This document shows, piece by piece, positions 22,961-36,269 of a stretch of 64,000 bases of DNA. Every line of letters begins with the position of its first letter. Positions within the stretch are counted from its first letter, which is position 1. Below the pieces are notes generated by a model. That model was not told the origin of the DNA and did no database searches. It saw nothing but the letters and a program-made list of their open reading frames with translations. The translations under genes were made by a program, and so were the position numbers. The stretch lies in assembly GCF_963678635.1 (NCBI RefSeq), contig NC_087062.1:26314833-26378832 (forward strand). Reading direction: 5' to 3'. This DNA comes from Symsagittifera roscoffensis. Its lineage: Eukaryota; Xenacoelomorpha; Acoela; Convolutidae.

Positions 22961-24767
22961 AATACAGGAAAAAATGTAAAGAGTTTTGAAGCATTCGAGC
23001 TCCATCAGATTTCGAAACGCTGACTTGAGTAAACTTTTCAACCCTTGCCTGTTTTGGCCTTTTAACAGACCAGCATAAGGACTTCTTAAACCTGTGCTAA
23101 AAGAAATTTGTTGAGCGTTTTAATATACGGTATAGCTTAAACGTGCAAAAAACACTTTCGTTAAACATGAAAAACATAATACGTTGAAAGTTTAAAGATG
23201 CAAAAATAGAATTCTCTTAAACATGTGTCACATGAAACGCCAATTAAATAAAAGATAGATAGAAAGATGGGTCAAAAATATTTTAGAGCATTTTTAGACA
23301 TGATTCCCATTTCTTCAAACCTTTGACTGTTTTGTAAATATTGTGCAGAAACTTTTAATCCTGATGATGCACAAAATGTGCGAAAACGTTTGAATTAACG
23401 TTTTAAAATTCTAATTTCATCTCACCTGCCTTTCTACAACAACCGAGTTTTAACTCTATCTGACCACAAATCAACGGGGAAACAAAGATTGTTTTATTGA
23501 TGAAGTATTTTGCGTGCATGTAAACTCAATCAAAAATGCATGTTAGTTTACTTTATGTAATCATTTCGTTTTAGCCGCATTTTTTAGAAACTAAATTTTT
23601 TCAATTTTAGTTTGCTAGTCCTTTTCCAGCTATTGCAATGTTTTCAAAGGCCAAACTTTTAAAACCTTTCTATCACAACTAGAAAAAGCTCTTAGGTAGC
23701 AAATTTTGGCTTAACTCAATTTTCCTAGAAGTGATTGATTGCTCATAAATAACTTCCTGTGGTCATTACAGACCGCAAGATATTTATAAGGCTAGTTCTT
23801 TGTTTTGTTTCGTTTCTAAGTACGAATGGACATCACATACGTAACGTATATTGAGATCTTGTTGATTGACTGATTTGTGAATTTTTACAGACCGGTCCGT
23901 ATTTAATGATGGCTGCATATGCTAAGCAGTTTCGATGAGTATTGTCAGCCGTACCATGAAACTTACTTTTTTTTAGTGAGGCCACAATTAATGTCAAATT
24001 TAGTTATCTCTGTCTTAGAGTAGTTCACATCGGGATTGTACTTGCTGAACACATGTCGTATCCTCCCGTCTGTTGCGGCTCCTCGGGTGAGAGTTTGTCA
24101 CTCATATTTAAAAAAATCAACAGCGTCTGCATGCTCAACTTGAAATGGTAACAGAGCTGACTCGATGGCGGTTTGATCGCTGTACCCAGTTTTGATGCTG
24201 TCTACCTTCTCAACGCATGATCCAAGAAGATAACCTAATTAGCCTTGGCGAGAGTACTTCTCCTTGAGAAATGCCGATATTGGCTCAATGTCTGTCCGGC
24301 TTTTGTAACATTCGAAATAAAATTACACAGCGACGGAAAGTAGAAAACGTCCCTATTGAAGTTTGGCTGGCGTCAGATACCTTAACCGTCTTTTCCACCG
24401 TCTAGAACTAGCCAGTTGATTTTTGGTCTGTTAAAAAGTCAATGAACATGTTTTGACTTTGAAGCCATCAGCTGAACGAGTCCTACTTAGCTTTTGAACA
24501 CAAATATGTGAAACCATAAAGCTGGGTCCTGGTTCCTCGGACAACGTGATTAAACGGGGGTAAAAAACATAGTTCTAGTTTCTTTTAGTGACACATATCG
24601 GATCCATAAGATACGGATTGACTCTTTCCTGGCTCTCAACTACTCCTGCTCTGATTTATACAAAATTTGGAGTTGTTTTGATTTCAGGGCATTACAGCAG
24701 TAAAACATGAGATTTAAAAGTTGCCACAAAGCTTTCCGATTTCACTCAATTTCGTAGATAATGCTCT
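22961..24767. repeat. Composite unit, copy 3, with extra downstream sequence
   Basis: The copy begins like the other two (GGAAAAAATGTAAAGAG near 22970), but lacks an internal ~900-base part. After GCGGCTCCTCGG at 24085 it continues into sequence the other copies lack. The minus-strand translation across 24500-23830 runs KVDSIKTGYSDQTAIESALL, then KYNPDVNYSKTE, broken by stops. This is the longest surviving piece of the unrecognised protein. It also forms the left flank of the LTR element, whose target duplicate CTCT is at 24764-24767 here and 34241-34244 in the duplicate. Confidence 0.55.
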
Positions 24768-25177
24768 TGAGTTAGGACCGATGTGGTTAACTCATAGAGT
24801 AATTTCGGATAGGGTACACCGTCTGCTCGTCACGCTATCTTATTTTCGGCCGGATAGATTCGTGCAACTTCTTAGTCTAATACCGATCCTAATCTTACTC
24901 TTATACTATCTAGTCTCAGGTTGTTTAACTAGTCTCTGCTAGGCTCAATAGATCTAGGGTATACTGGTTTATTGCGGCTGCTGAAGTGCTCGGGAGAGTC
25001 CAACTAATTTCTAAGTTAAATTCAAATCTCTCTGGTGCTGAAATTACAAGTAACTTCAGCACTTACAAATAAGTGGGTTGTTAGTTAGATGGATCATGAT
25101 TGGTTAATATTAAATACTTTACATTGGTAAAACATTTAATTTATCCAATCATAAAATGTAGTTTAGATCAGGTTCCA
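24768..25177 (-). repeat. LTR (copy in duplication unit 1)
   Basis: 410 bp with TG..CA ends (plus strand TGAGTTAGG..GGTTCCA). It matches the LTRs at 34245-34654 and 52749-53158. Short ORFs across it are not meaningful. Confidence 0.95.
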
Positions 25178-26792
25178 CCCATCCGGGTTTTACAGAGTTT
25201 TTTAGAATAGTTCTTTTGCAATTCGAAGGATGGATGATGGAAGTTGGTGTTTGGCGAACATCTTATTTCTTCTGTTTCCTTTTTGTTAAAGAAGTTCCAG
25301 GAAGCTGGAGTTAGAGACATAAGACGTTGTGTCTTCTAGTGACAACGACTAAGTCTTTGCAACAAACTCAAATCTGATTTCAGAATGGTTTGCTATGTCA
25401 GGTTTTTCTGTTCTGCGTGGAGAACTTCTTTTGTGTATGATCTAGTTTGGGAATGGCGTGGAGATTGTGCGTGGAGGGGATGCCTGGTTACTCGGATCTG
25501 TACGTATACTTGAACATCGAGGTGGTCATTGGTCTAGTTCAATGAAGTCCTTTTCTGCGAAGTCAAGTCGTACTCTAAATCCTTTGAGTTGTGATTGTGA
25601 GCGGCATATCGATTGTAGTTGGTCATTCTCTCTCGAGTGTAGTGGGGTCGTCTTGTCTTTTGATGTTCGTCCTTGGTGTTGTATTCTGATCTATATATTG
25701 CATCATATGATTTTACATTTTATAAAACTTTTATTAGTTTAATATTTTTTAATAATGATTTTAGTTAGTTGTTTTCACAAAAGCTTTTTGTTTTAGTTCG
25801 GTTATTTTGAAGAGTTACTCACACTTGAGTAGCTCTTATTAAAAATAAAGGTGTGGTCACAAAGCGTGGGTGTAGCACGGTGGGTTAGGCCGGCTATAGA
25901 GCATGCTCAGGACGTCCTTCCTGGTGGGTTAGGCCAGGAGTGGGAGTATGATTTCATGCGGTTTTTGTGAGGGGTCCTGTTATGTGACAACGTTTTATGT
26001 TGGGTTTGTTGTGGTCTTACTTATGTTTTGTTGGTTGTGTCCTTTTTTCAAAAATCAAATTGTTTGTGGTATGGGTTTGTCTTTCGACTTTTTTGTGTTT
26101 TATTATTTCTTTCTTAGACTTTATAATAGTCTTCAAAAGAATAAATTATCCAGTTTTAAACTGGGTTAATCCGGTTTGGGTACCGTTGGTTTCCTTTTCT
26201 AAGTCATGCTGTTATTCTATGATTTGTGGTATTTAGTAAGCTGCGTTGGTTAGTTTTGTTTAGTATATGATTCCTTTCCAACCGGGTTAAAGGAAAGTTT
26301 GAAACATGTTATTATATGTTAGAGTTGTTGAGTGTGAAAACTTGAAACTGAAATTCATTATTTTAAACAATTCTTCGTGGGCGAGCTGTGCGAGTGTGGA
26401 TAGAATTTCTGTGCGAATGAATGAAAATATCAAAAGGTTAGTACTGCATTTGCATTTATTTAATTTACTACATAGAATTTAGAAATTTACTGCTAGTCAT
26501 GGGGGAATATTAAGATACAAATTTTCATCATAATTAGATTTACTGCTTGTGGGGGAAAATTTTAGAAATGAATTTACTGCATTGGTATTAAATTTATAAA
26601 TTTATAAGTGTAAGAGATTAATAGAATTTTTGAAATCTGTTTGATGAAATTTGCAATATTTATTTGTTTTTTGTGGTTTTTGTAGGTGATCGTCGGATGA
26701 AGGCTAAAAATCTAAAGAAAACATGGATAAAGAATGGTGAGTTTTTAATATTTTAATTAGTTAGTAATATTCATTTAATTCATACTTACCTG

Positions 26793-28243
26793 TTAGTCGT
26801 CGGGGAAAAAACCCTGGGGGAAGATGTCGTGAATTAGTTCTGAAGTTGTTAGTAGTTTAGCTAAGATGCGGATGATATTTTTAGTCTGAAGCAGTGGCCA
26901 AAGCAATTGGAGTGCCTTGATAGTGGTTAGTTCTTCAGTGCCAACTGCAAACTCATAAGGTGTGTTTTGGATTAGATTATATAATTTGTGATTGAATTTA
27001 GTGTTGTGGATGAATTCTAAAATTGGGATTTCTATGGGTTGTACAAACTCGTGCGGGATAAGGAAGGGTCGGGATTCTTCGGCGTTGAAGGTCTTGGTAA
27101 TGAAACAGAAGATGTACATTTGGGTTATGGGGTCATAATTTCGAAGAATACCATGGAGGTTAGTGTCTTTAATACAATATGTGAAATTTAGAAAAAATGG
27201 TGAAGTGTATTTGGAATTAATGAATTGAAAACGATGGTGTGGTTGTCTAGAGGGTGTGTGTAGGTCAAAGTGATTTTGGATGAAGCGATAATAACTATAT
27301 GTGTGGGTTTGTTTAGTGCGCAACATAATATCGTGTGAGCAGTGTAAATCTCTTTCGTGTGGTGCAAGGAAATGAAAGGTTAGTGAAAATATTTGGAAGC
27401 GTTCTTTAAAACTTTCGTATGCTTGTGTGTCTGTTAGTGCTTCTGAAATAATGTGATCAAACTTTCGGTCGAAGATGTTTAGTGTGAATGTATATGGTGT
27501 CTTGATGAAAAATTTCTCGGTAATTTGTGGATTAGCGAAGCGATCGTCGTCTAAGAATTGATCTTGGTTAGCTCTGATGATGTTGTGATCATAGTATTCG
27601 AGTGTATATTCGTTAGCTCTAGGTGCAGTGTGTGTTTTTAGTGATTTTTTATATCCAACGTAAGTAAATTGTCTAGGTGTTAGTGGTGTAGTGAGTCGAT
27701 ATAGCATGTCCGTATTTCGTTCTATATCGATGTGAGTGTTAGATAAAGGTAAGCAAAGAGGGTTAGTAAAATGATAATATGAGGTCCAAGGGAGAGTGGG
27801 CATTAAAACGTATTCATCTACGAAGTTGCGTGTTTCGTTAGTGTCGTGGGGGGTGTTTAAGGTATATTGTGGGAATGAGGGTAAGGTGATGGCTAAAAAT
27901 TCTTTTGTGTTAGTATGCTTGGGGTGGTTGATGTATTCACGGGCTGTTCCTGGTTTTGCTGGGAAAGGATGGTTGGGGAACTTTCTTTTAAAAGTGCGGT
28001 AAGCTCTATTAGTGTTGAGTGAAGATTCAGTTGATGTGGATGATGGTGCTAATGATTCAGTATAATTTGAAGAGGGTGTAGGGGTAGGGGGGTTGGATGA
28101 ATTTATTGTGGAGGAGATTTGGTTTATGGTTGGGGTATTAAGGTGGTAGGGTTGTTGTTGAAGGGTAATAAAATTATCTAGCTCTGGGGAGATTCGGGGG
28201 GTGTCTGGAGAATGAGATGATTGGTCAGAATGGTATGAGGAGT
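26793..28243 (-). pseudogene. 5'-truncated copy of the 601-aa ORF of the LTR element
   Basis: From SSYHSDQSSHSPDTP onwards it matches the 601-aa ORF at 36270-38075, but the first ~118 codons are missing because the tandem duplication breakpoint lies at 28243. The few codons upstream of that point come from fused composite-unit sequence. One visible residue difference is CFITK here versus CPITK in the full copy. Confidence 0.9.
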
Positions 28244-31200
28244 CCAGCAATCGCAATGTCTTCAAAGGCCAAAATTTTTAGAACCTTTCTATCACAACTA
28301 GAAAATCTCTTAGGTAGCACATTTTGGATTAACTCCATTTTCCTCGAAGTGATTGATTGCTCATAAATAACTTTATGTGGTCATTACAAACCGCAAGATA
28401 TTTATAAGGCTAGTTCATTGTTTTGTAATTCGGTTCGGCTTATAATAACCCATGACTTTTGTCCCAATTCTTGAGATCTGATAGTTCTGGTTCTAGTTTT
28501 CCAATTATCACTGACGATTTCGTTTTAGTTTTGATGGAGGTGATACCACATCTATCTAATTCCTTTGGGCTTGAGTCCGTCATAATTGCTAAACAATAAA
28601 TCTTTAGGAAGATTGGTTATCAGAGCTGATGTCCAAATGAAAAACTATGCTGGTACTTTCTTATCGGGAAGAGACTGGTCAAAATTTAAACAGTCATTGG
28701 ATACCAATTCTTGAGATGGATCTCTGAAAAATAAGACCCCTTTGCCAGTGGAAAATTTCTCGTTAAGGAACTGTGACCGGAAAATTTCTCCGATATTGTT
28801 AGGCTTCTGTGTTTGCCACGTTTATTCCGTTACGTGATATGCTGATAAGTGCATTTAACAGCGTTTTCTCAGTGAAGCATATGTCTGAGATACTTCAGTG
28901 TTTGTTTCGTCACGAACTCGGACAGTGGGCAAAACTTGCTCTCATCGTAGAACACCTCATTTGAGATAGTTTTTTGAAATCTATAGTTCAGAATGACTCT
29001 CAATATTTTCTTGGCACATCTTCAAGTTTAATGTCGACTGTTTTGTGGGCAGACCACATTGAATTGTTGTAAGTACGAATGGACATCGCATACGTAACGT
29101 ATATTGAGATCTTGTTGATTGACTGATTTGTGAATTTTTACAGATGGGTCCATATTTAATGATGGCTGCATATGCTACGCAGTTTCGATGAGTATTGTCA
29201 GCCGTACCATGAAACTTACTTTTTTTAGTGAGGCCACAATTCCTGTCAAATTTAGTTATCTCTGTCTTAGAGTAGTTCACATCGGGGTTGTACTTGCTGA
29301 ACACATCTCGTATTCTCCCCTCTGTTGCGGCTCCTCGCACCATAAGAATTTGAGCAGTCATACTTGAATGGTAGATTTAGAGCCCTTGTTTGTACCCCGA
29401 TAGCACATCCTTTTAGGAATGAGAATTTCAAGTTCGATTAGTTTTTCATATCTAAGTTTTTGAAAAAAAAATTGAAAAAATCATTAAAAATGCCATATCT
29501 CGAAAACCAAAAAGATTTGAGCAGTCATACTTTGACGCTAGATTTGCAGCTCCGAATAAAGGAAAAAATGTAAAGAATTTTCAAGCATTCGAGCTCCATC
29601 AGATTTCGAAACGCTGATTTGAGTAAACTTTTCAACACTTGCCTGTTTTGGCCTTTTAACAGACCAGCATAAGGACTTCTTAAACCTGTGCTAAATGAAA
29701 TTTGTTGAGCGTTTTAATATACGGTATAGCTTAAACGTGCAAAAAACACTTTCGTTAAGCATGAAACAAATAATACGTTGAAAGTTTAAACCTGCAAAAA
29801 TAGAGTTCTCTTAAACATGTGCCACATGAAACGCCAATTAAATTAAAGATAGATAGATGGGTCTAAAATATTTCAGAGCATTTTTTAGACATGATTCCCA
29901 TTTCTTCAAACGTTTGACTGTTTTGTAAATTTTGTGCAGAAACTTTTAATCCTGATGATGCACAAAATGTGCAAAAACGTTTGAATTAACGTTTTAAAAT
30001 TCTAATTTCATCTCACCTGCCTTCTTACAACAACCGAGTTTTAACTCTATCTGACCACAAATCAACGGGGCAATAAAGATTCTTTTATTGGTAAAATATT
30101 TTGCGTGCATCTAAACTCAATCAAAAATGCATGTTAGTTTACTTTTATGTAATCATTTCGTTTTACCCGCAGTTTTTAGAATTTAAATTTTTCAATTTTA
30201 ATTTGCTAGTCGCTTTCCAGCTATCGCAATGTCTTCAAAGACCAAACTTTTAAAACCTTTCTATCACAACTAGAAAAAGCTCTTAGGTCGCACATCTTGG
30301 GTTAATTCAATTTTCCTAGAGGTGATTGATTGCTCATAAATAACTTCATGTGGTCATTACAGTCCGCAAGATATTTATATGGCTAGTTTATTGTTTTGTA
30401 ATTCGGTTCGGCTTATAATAACCCATGACTTTTGTCCCAATTCTTGAGATCTGATAGTTCCTGTTCTAGTTTTCCAATTATCACTGACGAGTTCGTTTTA
30501 TTTTTGATGGAGGTGATACCACATCTATCTAATTCCTTTGGACTTGAGTCCGTCATAATTGCTAAACAAAAAATTTTTAGGAAGTTTGGTTATAAGAGCT
30601 GATGTCCAAAAGAAAAACTATGCTGGTACTTTCTTATCGGGAAGAGACTGGTCAAAATTTAAACAGTCATTGGATCACAATTCTTGAGATGGATCTCTGA
30701 AAAATAAGACCTCTTTGCCAGTGGAAAATTTCTCGTTAAGTAACTGTGACCGGAAAATTTCTCCGATATTGTTAGGCTTCTGTGTTCGCCACGTTTGGTC
30801 CGTGACGTGATATGCTGATAAGTGCATTTAACAGCGTTTTCTCAGCGAAGCATTTGTCTGAGATTCTTCAGTGTTTGTTTCGTCAAAAACTCGGACAGTG
30901 GGCAAAACCTGCTCTCATCGTAGAACACCTCATTTGAGATAGTTTGCTGAATTCTACAGTTCAGAATGACTCTCAATTTTTTCCTGGCACATCTTCAAGT
31001 TTAATGTCGACTGTTTTGTGGGCAGACCACATTGAACTGTTGTAAGTACGAATGGACCTCACATACGTAACGTATATTGAGATCTTGTTGATTGACTGAT
31101 TTGTGAAAATTTACAGACCGGTCCGTATTTAATGATGGCTGCATATGCTAAGCAGTTTTGATGAGTATTGTCAGCCGTACCATGAAACTTACTTTTTTTA

Positions 31201-34200
31201 GTGAGGCCACATTTCCTGTCAAATTTACTTATCTCTGTCTTAGAGTAGTTCACATCGGGGTTGTACTTGCTGAACACATGTATATCCTCCCGTCTGTTGC
31301 GGCTCCTCGGACCATAAGAATTTGAGCAGTCATACTTGAACGGTAGATTTAGAGCCCTTGTTGTACCTCGATAGCACAACACTTTAGGGTTGAGAAACTC
31401 AAGTTCGGTTAGTTTCTTTTTGTATCTTAGTTTTTTTGAAAAAAAAATTAAAAAAACATAAAAAACGACATATCTCGAAAACCATAAGGATCTGAGCAGT
31501 CATACTTGGACGCTAGATTCGCAGCTCTCGAGTGTACTCCGATAGCACGCCACATTAGGGTTGAGGGATTCATGTTCGGTTATTTTTTTACATCTTAGTT
31601 TTTTGGAAAAATATCAAAAAAATGCCATATCTCGAAAACCATAAGGATTCGAGCAGTCATATTTGGACGCTAGATTTAGAGCCCTACCCCGCTAAAACCC
31701 CATTATAAGGTTGATAAAACCAAGTTCGGTTAGTGTTTTTTTCTAAGTTTACTGAAAAAAAAAGAATGAAAAATCATAAAAAGGCCATATCTCGAAAACC
31801 AAAACAGTTTGAGCAGTCATACTTGAACGCTAGAATTAAAGCCCTTGGTTGTACCTCGATAGCACAATACTTTAGGTTTGAGAAATTCAACTTCGGTTAG
31901 TTTCTTTTTGTATCTTAGTTTTTTGAAAAAAAAAAAATAATAAAAAAAAACAATATATATCGAAAACCGTATTGGTTTGAGCAGTCATACTTGGACGCTA
32001 GATTCGCAGCCCTCGAGTGTACTCCGATAGCACTCCACAAAAGGGTTGAGAGATTCAAGTTCGGTTAGTTTTTTAAATCTTAGTTTTTTGAAAAAAAAAT
32101 CATAAAAAACGCCATACCTCGGAAACCATAAGGATTTGAGCAGTCATACTTGGACGCTAGCTTTAGAGCCCTTCAGTGTACCCCGATAGGAGCCCATTAT
32201 AGGGTTGAGAAAAAAAATCGGTTAGTGTTTTTCATCTAATTTTTTTGAAAAAAAAACAAGAATGAAAAATCATAAAGAACGCCATATCTCGAAAACCATA
32301 AGGATTTGAGCAGTCATACTTGGACACTAGATTTAGAGCTCTTGAGTGTACCCTGATAGCACCCCACTATGGGGTTGCGAAATTCAAATTTTTTAAAGTA
32401 AACTGTGAAGGAAAAACTGTGATAGTTATACGTTGCGAATACAGGAAAAAATGTAAAGAGTTTTGAAGCATTCGAGCTCCATCAGATTTCGAAACGCTGA
32501 CTTGAGTAAACTTTTCAACCCTTGCCTGTTTTGGCCTTTTAACAGACCAGCATAAGGACTTCTTAAACCTGTGCTAAAAGAAATTTGTTGAGCGTTTTAA
32601 TATACGGTATAGCTTAAACGTGCAAAAAACACTTTCGTTAAACATGAAAAACATAATACGTTGAAAGTTTAAAGATGCAAAAATAGAATTCTCTTAAACA
32701 TGTGTCACATGAAACGCCAATTAAATAAAAGATAGATAGAAAGATGGGTCAAAAATATTTTAGAGCATTTTTAGACATGATTCCCATTTCTTCAAACCTT
32801 TGACTGTTTTGTAAATATTGTGCAGAAACTTTTAATCCTGATGATGCACAAAATGTGCGAAAACGTTTGAATTAACGTTTTAAAATTCTAATTTCATCTC
32901 ACCTGCCTTTCTACAACAACCGAGTTTTAACTCTATCTGACCACAAATCAACGGGGAAACAAAGATTGTTTTATTGATGAAGTATTTTGCGTGCATGTAA
33001 ACTCAATCAAAAATGCATGTTAGTTTACTTTATGTAATCATTTCGTTTTAGCCGCATTTTTTAGAAACTAAATTTTTTCAATTTTAGTTTGCTAGTCCTT
33101 TTCCAGCTATTGCAATGTTTTCAAAGGCCAAACTTTTAAAACCTTTCTATCACAACTAGAAAAAGCTCTTAGGTAGCAAATTTTGGCTTAACTCAATTTT
33201 CCTAGAAGTGATTGATTGCTCATAAATAACTTCCTGTGGTCATTACAGACCGCAAGATATTTATAAGGCTAGTTCTTTGTTTTGTTTCGTTTCTAAGTAC
33301 GAATGGACATCACATACGTAACGTATATTGAGATCTTGTTGATTGACTGATTTGTGAATTTTTACAGACCGGTCCGTATTTAATGATGGCTGCATATGCT
33401 AAGCAGTTTCGATGAGTATTGTCAGCCGTACCATGAAACTTACTTTTTTTTAGTGAGGCCACAATTAATGTCAAATTTAGTTATCTCTGTCTTAGAGTAG
33501 TTCACATCGGGATTGTACTTGCTGAACACATGTCGTATCCTCCCGTCTGTTGCGGCTCCTCGGGTGAGAGTTTGTCACTCATATTTAAAAAAATCAACAG
33601 CGTCTGCATGCTCAACTTGAAATGGTAACAGAGCTGACTCGATGGCGGTTTGATCGCTGTACCCAGTTTTGATGCTGTCTACCTTCTCAACGCATGATCC
33701 AAGAAGATAACCTAATTAGCCTTGGCGAGAGTACTTCTCCTTGAGAAATGCCGATATTGGCTCAATGTCTGTCCGGCTTTTGTAACATTCGAAATAAAAT
33801 TACACAGCGACGGAAAGTAGAAAACGTCCCTATTGAAGTTTGGCTGGCGTCAGATACCTTAACCGTCTTTTCCACCGTCTAGAACTAGCCAGTTGATTTT
33901 TGGTCTGTTAAAAAGTCAATGAACATGTTTTGACTTTGAAGCCATCAGCTGAACGAGTCCTACTTAGCTTTTGAACACAAATATGTGAAACCATAAAGCT
34001 GGGTCCTGGTTCCTCGGACAACGTGATTAAACGGGGGTAAAAAACATAGTTCTAGTTTCTTTTAGTGACACATATCGGATCCATAAGATACGGATTGACT
34101 CTTTCCTGGCTCTCAACTACTCCTGCTCTGATTTATACAAAATTTGGAGTTGTTTTGATTTCAGGGCATTACAGCAGTAAAACATGAGATTTAAAAGTTG

Positions 34201-34244
34201 CCACAAAGCTTTCCGATTTCACTCAATTTCGTAGATAATGCTCT

Positions 34245-34654
34245 TGAGTTAGGACCGATGTGGTTAACTCATAGAGTAATTTCGGATAGGGTACACCGTC
34301 TGCTCGTCACGCTATCTTATTTTCGGCCGGATAGATTCGTGCAACTTCTTAGTCTAATACCGATCCTAATCTTACTCTTATACTATCTAGTCTCAGGTTG
34401 TTTAACTAGTCTCTGCTAGGCTCAATAGATCTAGGGTATACTGGTTTATTGCGGCTGCTGAAGTGCTCGGGAGAGTCCAACTAATTTCTAAGTTAAATTC
34501 AAATCTCTCTGGTGCTGAAATTACAAGTAACTTCAGCACTTACAAATAAGTGGGTTGTTAGTTAGATGGATCATGATTGGTTAATATTAAATACTTTACA
34601 TTGGTAAAACATTTAATTTATCCAATCATAAAATGTAGTTTAGATCAGGTTCCA
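34245..34654 (-). repeat. 3' LTR
   Basis: 410 bp, apparently identical to the 5' LTR at 52749-53158. On the minus strand it contains CCAAT boxes, an AATAAA, a TATAAG and a 28-base near-palindrome (GTGCTGAA..TTCAGCAC). Confidence 0.97.
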
Positions 34655-36269
34655 CCCATCCGGGTTTTACAGAGTTTTTTAGAATAGTTCTTTTGCAATT
34701 CGAAGGATGGATGATGGAAGTTGGTGTTTGGCGAACATCTTATTTCTTCTGTTTCCTTTTTGTTAAAGAAGTTCCAGGAAGCTGGAGTTAGAGACATAAG
34801 ACGTTGTGTCTTCTAGTGACAACGACTAAGTCTTTGCAACAAACTCAAATCTGATTTCAGAATGGTTTGCTATGTCAGGTTTTTCTGTTCTGCGTGGAGA
34901 ACTTCTTTTGTGTATGATCTAGTTTGGGAATGGCGTGGAGATTGTGCGTGGAGGGGATGCCTGGTTACTCGGATCTGTACGTATACTTGAACATCGAGGT
35001 GGTCATTGGTCTAGTTCAATGAAGTCCTTTTCTGCGAAGTCAAGTCGTACTCTAAATCCTTTGAGTTGTGATTGTGAGCGGCATATCGATTGTAGTTGGT
35101 CATTCTCTCTCGAGTGTAGTGGGGTCGTCTTGTCTTTTGATGTTCGTCCTTGGTGTTGTATTCTGATCTATATATTGCATCATATGATTTTACATTTTAT
35201 AAAACTTTTATTAGTTTAATATTTTTTAATAATGATTTTAGTTAGTTGTTTTCACAAAAGCTTTTTGTTTTAGTTCGGTTATTTTGAAGAGTTACTCACA
35301 CTTGAGTAGCTCTTATTAAAAATAAAGGTGTGGTCACAAAGCGTGGGTGTAGCACGGTGGGTTAGGCCGGCTATAGAGCATGCTCAGGACGTCCTTCCTG
35401 GTGGGTTAGGCCAGGAGTGGGAGTATGATTTCATGCGGTTTTTGTGAGGGGTCCTGTTATGTGACAACGTTTTATGTTGGGTTTGTTGTGGTCTTACTTA
35501 TGTTTTGTTGGTTGTGTCCTTTTTTCAAAAATCAAATTGTTTGTGGTATGGGTTTGTCTTTCGACTTTTTTGTGTTTTATTATTTCTTTCTTAGACTTTA
35601 TAATAGTCTTCAAAAGAATAAATTATCCAGTTTTAAACTGGGTTAATCCGGTTTGGGTACCGTTGGTTTCCTTTTCTAAGTCATGCTGTTATTCTATGAT
35701 TTGTGGTATTTAGTAAGCTGCGTTGGTTAGTTTTGTTTAGTATATGATTCCTTTCCAACCGGGTTAAAGGAAAGTTTGAAACATGTTATTATATGTTAGA
35801 GTTGTTGAGTGTGAAAACTTGAAACTGAAATTCATTATTTTAAACAATTCTTCGTGGGCGAGCTGTGCGAGTGTGGATAGAATTTCTGTGCGAATGAATG
35901 AAAATATCAAAAGGTTAGTACTGCATTTGCATTTATTTAATTTACTACATAGAATTTAGAAATTTACTGCTAGTCATGGGGGAATATTAAGATACAAATT
36001 TTCATCATAATTAGATTTACTGCTTGTGGGGGAAAATTTTAGAAATGAATTTACTGCATTGGTATTAAATTTATAAATTTATAAGTGTAAGAGATTAATA
36101 GAATTTTTGAAATCTGTTTGATGAAATTTGCAATATTTATTTGTTTTTTGTGGTTTTTGTAGGTGATCGTCGGATGAAGGCTAAAAATCTAAAGAAAACA
36201 TGGATAAAGAATGGTGAGTTTTTAATATTTTAATTAGTTAGTAATATTCATTTAATTCATACTTACCTG
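34655..36269 (-). other. Long 3' untranslated region of the LTR element
   Basis: These 1.6 kb between the last ORF and the 3' LTR have no supported coding frame. The region includes a hairpin (AGAGTTACTC..GAGTAGCTCT near 35290-35315), a duplicated GGTGGGTTAGGCC motif (near 35356 and 35400) and two similar blocks (TTTACTGC..GGGGGAA near 35965 and 36018). These may be structured RNA for export, packaging or 3' processing, but that is inference. The tract next to the LTR (GGATGGG on the minus strand) is only a weak polypurine tract. Confidence 0.55.

Larger units (their letters stand above)
18768..28243. repeat. 9.48-kb tandem duplication, unit 1
   Basis: This 9476-base segment is repeated immediately downstream as 28244-37720. 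It begins inside composite unit copy 1 and ends inside the 601-aa ORF of the LTR element. Where I compared the two units I found only a one-base A-run difference, a C/A change near 21975 versus 31452, and an AA/GG change near 27102 versus 36580. Confidence 0.95.
24768..28243 (-). mobile_element. 3' fragment of the LTR element (created by tandem duplication)
   Basis: It consists of a complete 410-bp LTR (24768-25177), the 3' untranslated region and the 3' part of the last ORF. It is cut at 28243 by the duplication junction rather than by an independent insertion. It is identical in structure to 34245-37720. Confidence 0.95.

Noticed and set aside
24721-24942. A 73-codon ORF repeated at 34198 and with variation at 52696
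   Set aside because: It lies inside the LTR and is repeated only because the LTR is. Its ends differ with the flank.
25458-26236. Plus-strand ORFs in the 3' region of the element (also at 34935-35713)
   Set aside because: They are antisense to the element, start from chance codons, have skewed composition and no recognisable features.
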